Source: Chytridium lagenaria
Taxonomy: Eukaryota; Chytridiomycota; Chytridiomycetes; Chytridiales; Chytridiaceae
Direction: 5' to 3'
Length of the DNA stretch: 64,000 nt
Assembly (NCBI GenBank): GCA_025449115.1
Contig: JAHLKC010000018.1
Span: 248,001 to 312,000 of the forward strand
Positions 36,143-48,256 of this stretch are shown here, one piece after another. Made by a program: the position numbers and the translations under genes. Each line of letters starts with the position of its first letter. The stretch's first letter is position 1. The notes under the pieces were generated by a model. The model saw only the letters and a program-made list of their open reading frames with translations. It did not search any database and was not told the origin of the DNA.

Positions 36143-39100
36143 ATGGAGAATGCGGGCGGCGGGACCGAAAAGTCGCAGAGTAGCACTACTCAGGGATCAT
36201 CTAGTATCAATCCTGCCGCTCCTTCTTCATCCTTGTCTCCTCCGGCATCCACTGCGGGCTCACCGACATTTGTAAGAGAGCGAGAGCGAGATGGTCGACA
36301 GTTCATACCTGTCTTGGTTTCTGAGAAGAGCTCAGCTTCACGATCTGCAAAGCTGGAGCGACGGCTATCGCCGCTGAATCCATACGCCAACATTTCCAAC
36401 TTTACGGCTCCAACATCCATTCCATCCCAATTAACCACGAAAACTTCTGCCGTCGACATTCCGGAACCATCTCGCACATCATTTGACGAGGGACCCTCTC
36501 CGTCATTGGTAAGCGGCGATCGCATGCCGGCATTCCTGCAGGATTGCGTCGGCTCAGCCGCAGCTTTTCAGATACTGATCCTGGTGGGGATTCAAGTCCC
36601 AATGCATCACCAGCATCATCTCCGTGATCCCGATTGGTGTAAAACCCATACCTATACCAGTATTAGCACCCATTCGAAGACTCAGCAAGTCATCAATCAC
36701 ATCAGATAGCGATGAAGTGGAAATATTTCGCCTACTGGACCCAGTCCTCCGTCATTTCGTTCCGTTCGGCCCCGGCGTTCGTCTCTTTTTGAGCGGCGTT
36801 GCTCATGCCACCCAGAATCAGCCGTCGTCATCAAACATCGCTTCCGCACCAACACTAAACCAACCTGGCAGATCATCCGCAGCGGCAATCGGTTCTGGAT
36901 ACACTACACCACCTCTGTCACGAAAGTCCACTGGTCCCAGCATTGCAGAGGAGAACTGTGGATCTGACCAAGAACCTTCCGATTACTTTTCAGCATCAAA
37001 TCGAGACAAGGATGATGGAATCTATCAGCCAAGACCTTTCACATCTGTTTTACGTCTGCGCTGTTTCAAAAATACACGCATATTTACAGCACGCCTACGA
37101 GACATGATGGATATCGTCCTGAACTTCTGGAATCAGATGATTTGGAAAATTCGCTGGATCCTTTGCCTTTGGCTCCAAAGCACTTACTTTGTATGTCGAC
37201 TTCCACGCCTGAGCTGCCAAAATGGTCTCGGCCGCCAGCACGATCACCTTCCCCTCCGCCCTCCATATCCTCCGCAACTTCTCGTAGAGGAAACCTCAAA
37301 GCATCATCTCCTTCCAACAACCCGTAACAATTGACAAGAAGATATCCTCCCCTAATTTAAATGCCGCTGCTTTCGGTAAGTTTTTATAGCCTATGGCTCG
37401 TTTTTTGTTTTGGCGGGACTGACTTCATCTCCCACCATTTTTTTACTCCTAAACACTAACATTGGATTCCGCCAGTTGTCGAGCGCAACAAATCATTACG
37501 TACAAGGACACTTTCTGCAGCGGCCGATGTGTCTCCTGTTGCTGGAGGAAAGAGAAGAGGGTCGTTGCCGCGAGGTCCGACGGACTCGGGTAAGGATGGG
37601 GAGTTGGGAGTCACCGCATCAACCAGTCTCCTTTTACTTTTGCTGACTATGAGGCTTTTACGACCATTGTCGAGAAATCGCGGCAGGTCAAAAATTTTCG
37701 ATGGAGACCCAACGATCCGATAGCAGTCTGGCCGACATGGCAAGACGACCCTCCCAGTCAAGGAGCTCCTCGCCCGCTCGCGGATATTCACGAACATCAT
37801 CTTTACTTGAGAGCCAGCTCTGAATCCTCTTGCCATTTTGCCCGGAGATTTTAGGTCACCCAGTCCTTTGTTCTCACTTGACGATGACGGTTACGATGAT
37901 GATGCTGCATCCATTACATCATCTTCGACTTCAGCTTCAAATAGATTTCCGTCTCTGGTGGCTCCAGTGGGGATTAGGCCAGACTCCCCTTACTATTCGT
38001 CACCGTCTGGCTCACTAAAGGGCGGAGCAACCAATGGAATGCGTATCGGTCGTCAACGGAACTCTTTAGTTATCACTACTGGCAGAGCGTCCACACCAAG
38101 AAGAGGAGAATCGCCTGGAAAATCCCCATCGCCGCCTCCAAGGTCGCCGAGCGGAAGTAGTGTCAGTTCTCAATTGAGACCTGTCGGCTCTTCCACGGCT
38201 GCGGGTGGAGTTGTTACAATGAATCGTTCCTTGAGTGATGGTGATTTGAGTGATTACTTGAAAGGATTTAGTGAGCTGAGAAATTCTCTTCGGGTTGCAA
38301 AGGCAACTTGCAATACCGGAATTAGAGAGAATTATATCGGAGCTACACGAGGGCGTGGAGCTTGGAATCTCCATGCCCAATCTAAGTGATGTACGAAGCA
38401 GTGCTTACGAATTTCGCAACAAAGATCAGGCCGCTATTTTTGATGATGTTTCTGCGCAGTCAAAACTTTTGCCAGCTCCCATTAAAACCGCGCACTTAGC
38501 TGCTACGTCGCCCTCCTTCACTCAATCCCTTCACCAATGCCGCTATGCCCAACACCCCTCTTCGGCTTGGAGATCCAATGCTTCCCTTTGGATCAAAGCC
38601 CCCACTACCGAATGCTCTAGCTTCTTCCGTCAAAACCGAATCAGAGGGGGATTGCAGCCAACCGCCGCACCATTGCTCCGCCATCAAAGTTCAACTGGAA
38701 TTTCACTTGTATCCGCAGGATCAACACCGCCAATGAGCTCTCCGATTATGCAGCGCTCACCTCGTCTTGGGCCACTGTCAAAGCTTCACCATTCCCTTAC
38801 CTCCCTATCCCTCATATCTTCGTCCGAGGATTCCGCGCCTTCCCCCTTTATCACCGCCATGACAGATCTTATTGGAATCGCCCAACAGATTCTCGATATG
38901 GACATTGCTCAATTATTGACTCCTAATTCGTGCCGTTTTGTGATCAATCGAATATTGGAACTGCAGGACGTTTGGAATGATCACTTCGATTGGCCTTGCA
39001 AGGAGTACCTTGTTCGTCTTTTGATGGTGTTTTCAACAGTCGCACGATTAGTTGAACACTTGGAAGAGGACACAAGGCTATGGAGCTCCTCTCTAGCACC

Positions 39101-42100
39101 AGCCAGTAATAAACAAAGAGGTGTTCCAACTGTGCCTGGGCAGGGTGGGAGGACACCGAAGTCGGGCTGGCGCCGTGACTCTGAGATGTCTGGCCTTGGT
39201 GTTGAGCTATCCGAGAACGGTGACGGTGATGAGGAAGATAATGGAGGATCTTCCAAGGTCGCCGAGAGCGGAACTGAAACGGGAGACTCATTTCGGGAAG
39301 ATTACGCGATGAAAGTTCTTTGCGAAGATCGCGCAAAAAGTACAGCAGCAACTCGCATTTGGCAGAGCGGAAATGAGTCTGCTGATTCGTCTTCGGGGAC
39401 TCCCCATCTTGCACCTCGATCTTCCATCCGAGATCTGAGGTCACGTGAGCGATCACCGTCTCTTTTCCGCCAGGAGAGTCTTACACTGCAAGAGTTTCGT
39501 GCTGTAGCAGATGAAGGTCAGGAGTTGAACGTCTTGATTGAAGTTGGTCTGGACGGGAAGATTGCTTACGTATCACCAACCGTTCGAGCGGTTTTTGGAT
39601 ATGAACCACAAGAATGCATGGTTTCCGAAACCAGCGAAGCGGTGACGATCTCGACATTGCCATTTTTATCAAAGGAGAATCAGATTCGAGAGTTCTTGCA
39701 AACGCAGCGGAATCCCTCGTCAAGAATGATCGCGTCACCATGGAGGTTACATATCGAGCACAGAGGCAAGATGGTCGTTGGCTTGAAATGGAGGGGAAGG
39801 TATGCATATGTTTTTTTATTTGGGTGAGAATGTGATCAACATTCTCAAATTCTAAACTTTCACAGTGTAAGTTCACTCACGCATTTTACGATTTTTAGGG
39901 CATGCTTATTTATGACCGGGCGTCCGGACAAAAACGAAGTACAGTTTGGGTTACAAGACCGATTGCCCTGCTGGGTGATGGTTGGGAGGATATCGATGAC
40001 GTTAGCGATCAATCTTGCTTAAGTGAGGAGGACGAAGTTTCATGCAGTGAGGAAGAGGAAGGTGACGATTCTGAGCAAGGTTTACACAGAATTTTCAATA
40101 CTAGACTAACTATATCTAGACGATGTTGATCAGCATATCGTGAAGATACCATGAGGGACAATCACGATACTCGTTCAATCGGATCTACTTCTCTGAGTGT
40201 TACGATTGAGCCGCCCACAGCCGGCCTGTCTCCAACGGATCGCGAACTGCCTCTGCCAAATACAGATTTGGTCTTTTGCCATATCTGTGAGCGTCATATA
40301 CCAGTTCTTCTGTTTGAGGAGCATAATGAACGATGCAGTGAGGTGCATAGAGCTGAGATGGAAGTTATATTAGTAAATGAGAACCTTCGTGAAAGGCGGA
40401 CAGAATGCAGACAGAAGCTTGGTTTTCTTGAGTCGGAAATTGAGAATGAAAGAAACCAGATGTCTTTGCTGTTGAAGCGTGGAGATAGGCGTTCTTCATT
40501 AAGTATTATCCTTTCTATTTTCCTGAACAACCTTTTTTTTTTTTTTCCTTCGGTTACTTCAATTAATATTGAAGACTAATTCTCCTCAATGTAGGCACTG
40601 TAATCTTGGGAGTGGATCAGCATCGGACCTACCTCGGTTATATTGAAAAACTCAACGGGATTGCCCGCTCTATTTACGAGGCAATAGAGGATTGTTTGTC
40701 TGTTGCTATCCCACAGACCGTTGCTGAAATTTTAGAAAGTCGGAAGTCGGACGAGGCTGTCAAAAGTGGTGAGAGATCTCCTACAGAACCTATCGCTCCA
40801 CAACCAAGAAAGATGCCCTTACCTCTAATCGACACAAGTCTTCGCTTCGACCATGGTTCTTTACCCGGGAGTCCATCGTCCGATATTTTTGTTGAATGGA
40901 AACCGCCGACCCCTTCAGTAGGGTTCGAGTTTAAGCGACAAGGCTCGATTGATATGTTGCCGCCAGATTCGATACTGAATAGCGCAGATATATCTGAGTC
41001 CCCGCTGTCGCAAAGCCTTCCCACCTCTCGCCGACAGAGCTTTGACAAACGGGCATCATCTTCTGGAAGTGCAAGGCCAACCGCAAAGGAGATATTGCGC
41101 GAATCCGCTTCTACTCCAATGTCAGCTTCTTCATCAAGAAGGCAGAGCTTTGCGGCTTTAAGATTGAGCCGGATCGGCATGTGGAGATGCCCATCAGAAG
41201 CTGATTTTTTGCCCCCTAATTCTATCCGGGGTCTTTTGTCTCAACCTAATGAGTCTTCTATTTTCCCCGACAATGGTGTAGCAGACTTGGGATACATTTT
41301 GTTTTCTCTTGGGAGCGAAGGTTTGATAAGATTATTACGTTGTTTGCTAAATCACTTCATAGTTGAGGATCTTGTCAAGTCAAAGGTTGAAAAGATCACC
41401 CGTATGAAAACGTTGATGGTCAATTACGCCGGAAATCATTCGAAGAGAAGATGAGCTAAGGCTAGCGATTGCTATCCAAACTGGTCTTCTCTCTTCCAAA
41501 TCAGATAACGGAGGAAGTGACGATGGTAGTGTTTCTGGAACCAGTTCAGGTGATCAAGCAGGAGCGGCTGATGAGTCTCTTAGCGACGACTCAGATTCAA
41601 ATACTTCTACAAATGGGGTAGAGACTTCGCTGCCTCCTCTCAGTGTTTCTCAGCAGGCCTCAATAGGACCAAAAAGCCTCAACTCGCCGGTTTCGGCATC
41701 TCTGCCCAACTCTCTTATCCACGTTGGGCCCTCTCCGTCAGATCGCGTTCAATCGCCTTTGACAGTATGCACTATCCCTCTCGTGGATAAGTCATCTGGC
41801 CCTTCGAAGTCCAACTCAACTTCTCCAAATAAAAGGGGAAGAAAGAAGGACAAGAACCTTTCGAAGGTTATTCGAGATGAGGAAGGAGTTCGACGTGCTT
41901 TAATGACGTTGTCGGAAAAGGAAAGTGGAGATGTTCGAATGCAAAAGTCTCAGAATCGGAAGGGTGCACGACCTCCGCGTGTTATTGTCAGCCATAACCG
42001 AACGTTTGATTTAGAAAAAATATCATCACCCAATCTTTCATCGCCGATTTCAAGCCGGTTCAGCTCCTTCTTCTCAACTTCAGTGCCGTCTATACCCATT

Positions 42101-45100
42101 CCAACACATGGCCTTTCTTCAGGAGAATCATCTGCCTCGTTTCAGCTGTCGGCTGGAGTATCACCGAGTTTGGCTGTATTAACATCGCCGAATTCGTCAT
42201 CGTTAGGATCTTCCCTTCAAAACCTTGGTAGTGGAGAATCTCCTTCCTCTTTACTTCCACCGTACGGATCTAGTGCAATTCTTCAACGTTCCGTCCCATC
42301 GATCAAGGATTACGAGATCATAAAACCTATTAGCAAGGGTGCTTTTGGATCCGTATATTTGGCAAAAAAACGCATAACTGGAGATTATTACGCGATAAAG
42401 GTGCTTAGAAAATCGGACATGATCGCCAAAAACCAAGTGATGAATATCAAGGCAGAGAGAATGATTTTAAGTCAACTGGATTCTCCTTTCGTCGTAAAGT
42501 TGTACTTCAGCTTTCAAAGCCGCGATAATTTGTATTTGGTAATGGAATACCTGAAATGGTGGAGACTGTGCTGCTTTGATCAAAGCTGTTGGGCAATTGG
42601 ACGAAAAGTGGGCGAAGCAATATATCTGTGAAGTTGTGCTTGGTTCTCGAGTTTCTTCACAGCAAAGGAATTATTCATAGGTAAATTTCGGTCATATATT
42701 TTACTTCGCCTTGTTATTAAGATGCCCGGTATCTAATGTTCACGCAGAGACTTAAAGCCTGATAATCTTCTCATCGACCATAATGGTCATTTGAAGTTGA
42801 CTGATTTCGGGCTCTCCCGTTCCGGCTTCCTTGGTCGGCGAGCAAAAGGCGGCATGCTCGATAACTTTCTCCCGCCGAACGCACCGGCGGCAGGCACACT
42901 GCATCCAGGCACACCCATTTGAATCTCCCCGCTGTCGCAACCTACTCCCTCCCGTCAACTCCAATCCTATCCGCCCTTCCTCCCCCGAGGACATTACTTC
43001 AACCCACTCCAACTCCATTCACCCTCCAATTACATATCACCCAGTCGGAGCATGAGCGCTGGCGCTTCTCCCTCTGCGTCACCTTTGCCTACCACAACAC
43101 CGCCTATGGCACCGCAAGGCGTTCCGCAGGGAGCCCCACAGGGAGGTGTTGTGAGCTTGTTCCGAATGAACGAGCATCACAATCGCACTCATAGTCGACG
43201 GAGCTCTGTAGCCTCGACAATATCGACGGGGTCAATTGATGGGAGTATTGGGCCGTTGTCTATTGGAAGTAGGAATCAGGAGAACGCTGAGGACGGCGGA
43301 AAAGATCGGAAAAATTTCGCAGGAACACCGGATTATCTTGCTCCGGAGAGTATTCTTGGACTTGGTCAAGACGCTGGTGTGGATTGGGTGAGTCTCCTCC
43401 CCCTTCCCCTCCAACTCTTTCTTTTTTTTGTCTCAGTTTGTCAGCAGATACTGACTTGTTGGGGTTGCTTTAATATTCCAGTGGGCTCTTGGTGTGATTC
43501 TCTATGAGTTTATCTATGGCTTTCCTCCTTTCCATGCCCCAACACCTCAAGACGTGTTTGAGAATATTCTTGCCCGTCGAATCAACTGGCTGGAAGATGA
43601 GGTTGAAGTGTCTCCCGAATGCCGTGACATGATGGAACGTCTGATGTGCACTTCAGTGGAACACCGGTTTGGTCGCAACGGCGCTGAAGAAGTCAAGCAG
43701 CACTTCTTCTTCGCTGACGTAAAGTGGGACACCCTTCAAAACTCTGAAGCATCATTTGTGCCTAAACCCGCAAACGCGGAAGATACAGACTACTTTGATG
43801 ATCGCGGTGCTACCAACTCTAAGTTATCCGAGGGTGAAAATAGGGTAACGGAGGAAGATGCCTCTCCGAATGCCGACGACGAGGATTCCAGAGAAGATGT
43901 TGAAACCCGGTCAGCGTTACCTAAAACCAAGCAAAAAACTCCGGCTGACCATGACGATGCATGCAGCCAAGCGTCAGACGAAGATGCGCCTGACTTTGGT
44001 GAATTTGTGTACAAGAATCTACCTCTTCTCGAAAAAGCCAATAGCGACCTCGTCAAGAAACTGCGGTCAGACCTTATTGCCTTGGATCTCAAGGGTACAC
44101 CTTTTAGCGCTTCATTGACAGGGTCTGGTGTGTCCACTCCTGGTTCTTTGGCTCCTCCTCGTGGCAGATCACGTAATTTGAGTATGAGTGAAGCCATGCC
44201 CGCACATGGATTAGGCAACTCTCTTGCTGGCACATCCTCCCCATTAACTCCCGGAACACCTCCTCCTATATCCTCTCCCTCCTCTTCACAACCGCAAGAA
44301 CCCTCTTTAAAAACCAAACAACGTTTGCTCGACGATAGTAAACGCCGCAACTCGCCCCTTCCCGTCTCCGCACCCAAAGCTTTGGCGCCACCCCCTCTAC
44401 TGGTTTCATAACTCCTCCTTCGTCCAACCTTTCCACCCAGTCCTCCGTCGCCCTTATTCCCCCCGGTACACCTACCGAACACCCAGAAAAACGCACCTCT
44501 ATTGTCAAATCCGACACCCCCGCTTCCTATCTTCAAAACGCTAAGCTCGCCCTCCGTGCGCAAAGTCACGGTCGGACGTTAAGTGGGGTATCTGAACCAC
44601 AGCAAGAAATATATCCGCCTGGTCCTTTTGGTGGACGCGCGCTTGATGTGTTGATTGCGGATGATAATCCTGTGGCGTGTAAAATTCTGGAGGCGATGCT
44701 GACGAGGATGAATTGTAGATGTCTTGTTGTAAGGAATGGAAGTGAGGCGTTGAGATATGCCATCGGAGAGGTCAAGTTTGATGTGATCTTTATGGATATC
44801 CGGATGCCTATTAGTGAGTATTGTGCACAAAAATTGAGTTTTAGTATTGTTGTCCTCCTTCGTCACTTTATTTCATACATTCTTTCTCCGGAACATAGGC
44901 TAACTTTGTTTGATATTTTGTAGTCGACGGCGAAACTGCCGCGCGCATGATCAAATCCACCAAAAACGTCAACCAACAAACCCCTATTATTGCCGTTACG
45001 GCGTATGAGCAAACGTTTGCTCAAACCCAACAATTTGATGACGTGATGAGTAAACCCGTCACCAAAGATTTATTGTTCAAGGTCCTTGCCGCTGTTGCTG

Positions 45101-45117
45101 GAGATCACACTGCATAA
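36143..45117 (+). CDS. RIM15: Rim15/Cek1-type AGC protein kinase with PAS, C2HC finger and receiver domain
   Basis: Rim15 kinases integrate nutrient signals and phosphorylate endosulfines to control quiescence and mitotic entry. ATG 36,143 ([12 protein letters not shown]) opens a long Ser/Pro-rich region with repeated frame changes. [19 protein letters not shown] (about 38,250) starts the conserved helical part. [23 protein letters not shown] (about 39,550). Finger: [20 protein letters not shown] (about 40,280). Kinase: [43 protein letters not shown], a 500-base insert, [25 protein letters not shown], ending in the [20 protein letters not shown] tail (42,300-43,730). Receiver: [23 protein letters not shown], intron, [14 protein letters not shown], so phosphoacceptor Asp, Thr and Lys are intact. 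TAA at 45,117. Frame changes occur near 36,560, 37,050, 38,320, 38,530, 38,680, 39,640, 41,430 and 42,560. These argue for sequencing errors, since the domains are well conserved on both sides. Confidence 0.9.
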
Positions 45118-45368
45118 TTATTTCTATTCTCGTTTTATCTTTTTTTGGGTTGCGTTTGGGATTTACGACGCATGGCTGACTTCGGGGGTTGTTGGACGGA
45201 TGTTTCTCACATTTTAGATGAAATATATGTATTCGAGAGAATTTATTCAGAATTCTTGTTATGGATAAGTAAGATCGTTTTGTATGATTTAAAAGACGAA
45301 CGAAACGTCCAAAAGGAAGGCGCTGTCTACCTTTTACACCAACATTGAATATTAATATTTGTCACAAA

Positions 45369-46041
45369 ATGCATCACACCTGCACCGATAATGCCTGCTG
45401 CGATTCACGTTCAATGACGCAGTCCATTCAGGAAATGGTGAGTATCGGAATAAGAGGTGGTGAGCATAAGCTAATTATACCCTAGGACTTTGAAAGGTCC
45501 ATGCATGGTTATGCTCACCAAGGAAAGTTGGACAAGGTTAAAGCCAGCATCAGAAAGTCTCCGTCCGACATAGATGTGAAAGATCCTTCTGGCTATACTG
45601 CACTGGTAATTCTACATAGTGTTGTTGCTAATATTCTAAACAAATTCAGCATTATGCCGCTAGGCAGGGCCATCTTGAGATCTGCGAGAGCCTAATCGCT
45701 GCAGGAGCGGATGTGAATGCAAAAACTGATGGGCTACAATCCACAGTATGTCAGTCCTCGTTTATATGAAATAACGCCAAAGCCATTGTTTCGTGCGGCC
45801 TTGGGAGGTCACGATACTGTTATAAAGTTGTTATTAAGTAAAGGAGCAGATCCGTCCATGCCGTCAGGCGACGGGAGAACGGCTTTACAGGCAGCTATAC
45901 AGGCAAATGTGAGAGGATTTGGTTATAAATATCCTGAATTAACCAACGTAGTCACATAAGGCCATTTCGCTTCTCTCGGATCTGCAACCTCAACCTATAC
46001 CACCCAACCAATACGTCCAACTCAAGCATCCACCAACTTAA
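45369..46041 (+). CDS. ANKRD39-like ankyrin-repeat protein
   Basis: A small ankyrin protein, five exons, with no frame errors. The ATG at 45,369 opens MHHTCTDNACCDSRSMTQSI; after the first intron comes DFERSMHGYAHQGKLDKVK. The leading Cys cluster followed by M-DFERxx-x-A is characteristic of ANKRD39. Ankyrin units: DVKDPSGYTALHYAARQGHL, ICESLIAAGADVNAKT, PLFRAALGGHDTVIKLLL, SKGADPSMPSGDGRTALQAA. Introns are near 45,439-45,486, 45,604-45,649, 45,746-45,781 and 45,911-45,953. The last exon ends QYVQLKHPPT at TAA 46,041. Ankyrin repeats bind partner proteins; the partner here is unknown. Confidence 0.82.
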
Positions 46042-47166
46042 TACTATTTGCACCACAATTTGCAAGGGAAACAACAAAGAAGGGTAAGAGCAACAGAGTG
46101 AAACAAGATGGATGAATAATCATCTTGGGTTTAAATACTCATACAGTGTTGGTGGGATGAAGCCGGCTAATTATGCTACTCTCACTACGAAGTATTGCTA
46201 CGAAGTGCTCGCGATTGACCAACCTGACGGAGTACGAACCCAGCTTTGTCGATTTAACGCCCCACTGGAGTCCGGCCCTTTCCCTTTTTTCTCTCTCACT
46301 TAACCCTTGGCATACCCAATCACGTCGACGTCCATCTTCCTTCGAAAGCAATTGCGTTTTCAGAGATGTTCCTTTTCTCAGCACATTCATCAGCATTATC
46401 AATACATTGCATATTGCTTCGCTAGCCTTCACAGATTAAGAACACACGGGGAAGAGTTGGTGGAATACATCATATGAAAATTAGCAACGTTTTAATTGAA
46501 ATTATAAAAAATAAACAAATAAATAATAAAAAAAGAGTTAGTGTTGACAACACTAGTGAAAAGCTTTTGAAGATGCTCACCTCAACTCAATGCGTATTTT
46601 TGTGCCTGGTGCTTCTTCGCAACACCTTATCATATATTATTTGTCTTGATTTTTAATTGGTTAATTATAGTTATTAAACATAAAGTCGTCTGGCGAGACA
46701 ACGCGGCAGAATGGGAGAAGGACCACGGATTCAAACCCAAGAGGTCATCCGCAGCGTGGCAGAGCCGCACTGACTAGTTTCCTTAGTATTTTCTTTGATA
46801 TCTTCGAACAACTGCAGCGAATAGCACATCCACATATTTGAAGAAGGCCAACTGCTTTATGTACTCAATTCGAGTGAGTTTTCAGCGAAATGCACAACGA
46901 TTTGAACACCATATTAAAAATGAGCATAACTTTTGTGAGATTCCTCACTCTGTTTTTTGTATGAAGACAAGGCATTATTGAAGACCGGCTGTGAAGTATT
47001 ACCAAGTCCGTTGCAAGTCCCGCTGCTGCTTCCATAAACTTTCCGACATTTACGTCGAATTTGTCACAACATCTTTGAAAAGAGCCACCGTCACATTGAG
47101 TCATTTTAAAAAAAAATAAAAAGGCACAGAAATTCAATATTTACATCTCTACGCGCTAACTCACCA
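46042..47166. other. Intergenic, no supported gene
   Basis: Contains short overlapping open frames on both strands (46,112-46,440) without a recognisable domain, an AT-rich block (46,490-46,680) and a GC-richer patch (46,690-46,780) that does not fold as a tRNA by eye. Nothing nameable. Confidence 0.45.
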
Positions 47167-48220
47167 ATGTTGATGGCATCCTACACAAAGCAACGGTCCC
47201 TCGCGGCTGTCCGGAAAACGATCTCGATGCATAGACGTTCATTGGCCTCGTCGACTGTGAATTGCGTCGATATTCCTGTCCTCTCATTCGAACCGCATGC
47301 AACTCTGGACCATCCTTTGCATGGTTCAACCGCAAGCTTTGCCCCACAGCCATCCATCATTGTTCTTCAAGAATGGTGGGGTGTTAATGGTAAGTTGGTG
47401 TGCTGCGCTCTCGATCTAATGGATACATCATAGATCAAATCAAAGACCATGCCCAACGCATTGCGAATAGTAAGCTGTCCACCACACACTAAACCCTAAC
47501 CTAACTCAAACTTGTTCCTTGTAATTTTACCTGCCTTCAGACACTGGAGCCAAGGTTAGTAAACTTACTTCACTCTTGCATGCTCACATACGGAAAGACG
47601 TACGTCCCAGATCTTTACAATGGCAAGAGCACAGCAGATGCTGAAGAGGCATCTCACATGATGGGAAATTTGGACTGGGACAAAGCTTTAAAGTCCTTGG
47701 AAGACTTATCAACAAAGCTGCAGACGGTGGATGGACAGCCTGCTAAACTTGGAGCAACTGGGTTCTGTATGGGGGGTGCTTTGTCTCTAGCATTAGCAGG
47801 CCGAATGGCCAAGACAAAGACTCCTCTCAACGGTAAAGAAAAATGAACCCAGCTTTGCTTATTTCCTCTAGCTGTTGTCGCGTTTTATGGAATCCCGCCA
47901 GCAAAGTTCGATGTATCTGGAATTCCTGCAAAGACGCCTGTTCAGGCTCATTTTGGTAGTGAGGACAACTACGTTGGATTTTCCGATCTTACTGCAGCAA
48001 AGGCGCTTGCCAAAAAATGGGGAATTCACAATTAAGCATCTTGGCGGTATTCATGCTCATGGATTTCACTCAAACGAATCCCATGTTTACATTCACGAAG
48101 GAATGCCGCACGCCTTCATGAACCAACTCGGCAAGAATCTCTCGGAGGATCACAAAAAGCTATCATTCAACGTGGGCACGCGTTTTTGCGTTCTTTATTG
48201 AGCATTTAAAGACAGTGTGA
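47167..48220 (+). CDS. Dienelactone hydrolase family alpha/beta-hydrolase
   Basis: The family hydrolyses dienelactones and related esters with a Cys-Asp-His triad. The ATG at 47,167 opens MLMASYTKQRSLAAV, a basic leader (possible mitochondrial targeting; other ATGs follow at 47,173 and 47,227). SIIVLQEWWGVN is the oxyanion and early-strand block, followed by three short introns. Then VPDLYNGKSTADAEEA, GATGFCMGGALSLALAG with the nucleophilic Cys (about 47,765), FGSEDNYVGF with the Asp (about 47,960), and GMPHAFMNQ with the His (about 48,110). The last stretch WARVFAFFIEHLKTV is read one frame over from 48,170 and ends at TGA 48,220. It is convergent with the membrane protein gene, 36 bases between stops. 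Confidence 0.85.
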
Positions 48221-48256
48221 AGAAAAATAAAGCAAGAGCAAGAGCTGGATTTTGTA

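Noticed and set aside
43790..44569. Minus-strand open frame of 259 codons
   Set aside because: Lies antisense to the Rim15 C-terminal linker; Ser/Pro codons on the sense strand produce Gly/Arg-rich open antisense frames.
46139..46432. 97-codon minus-strand frame
   Set aside because: Overlaps plus frames of similar length and carries no recognisable domain.
46690..46780. Possible tRNA (ggattcaaaccc string)
   Set aside because: The base before TTC is A rather than G, the T-stem does not pair, and no A-box or acceptor stem is found on either strand.
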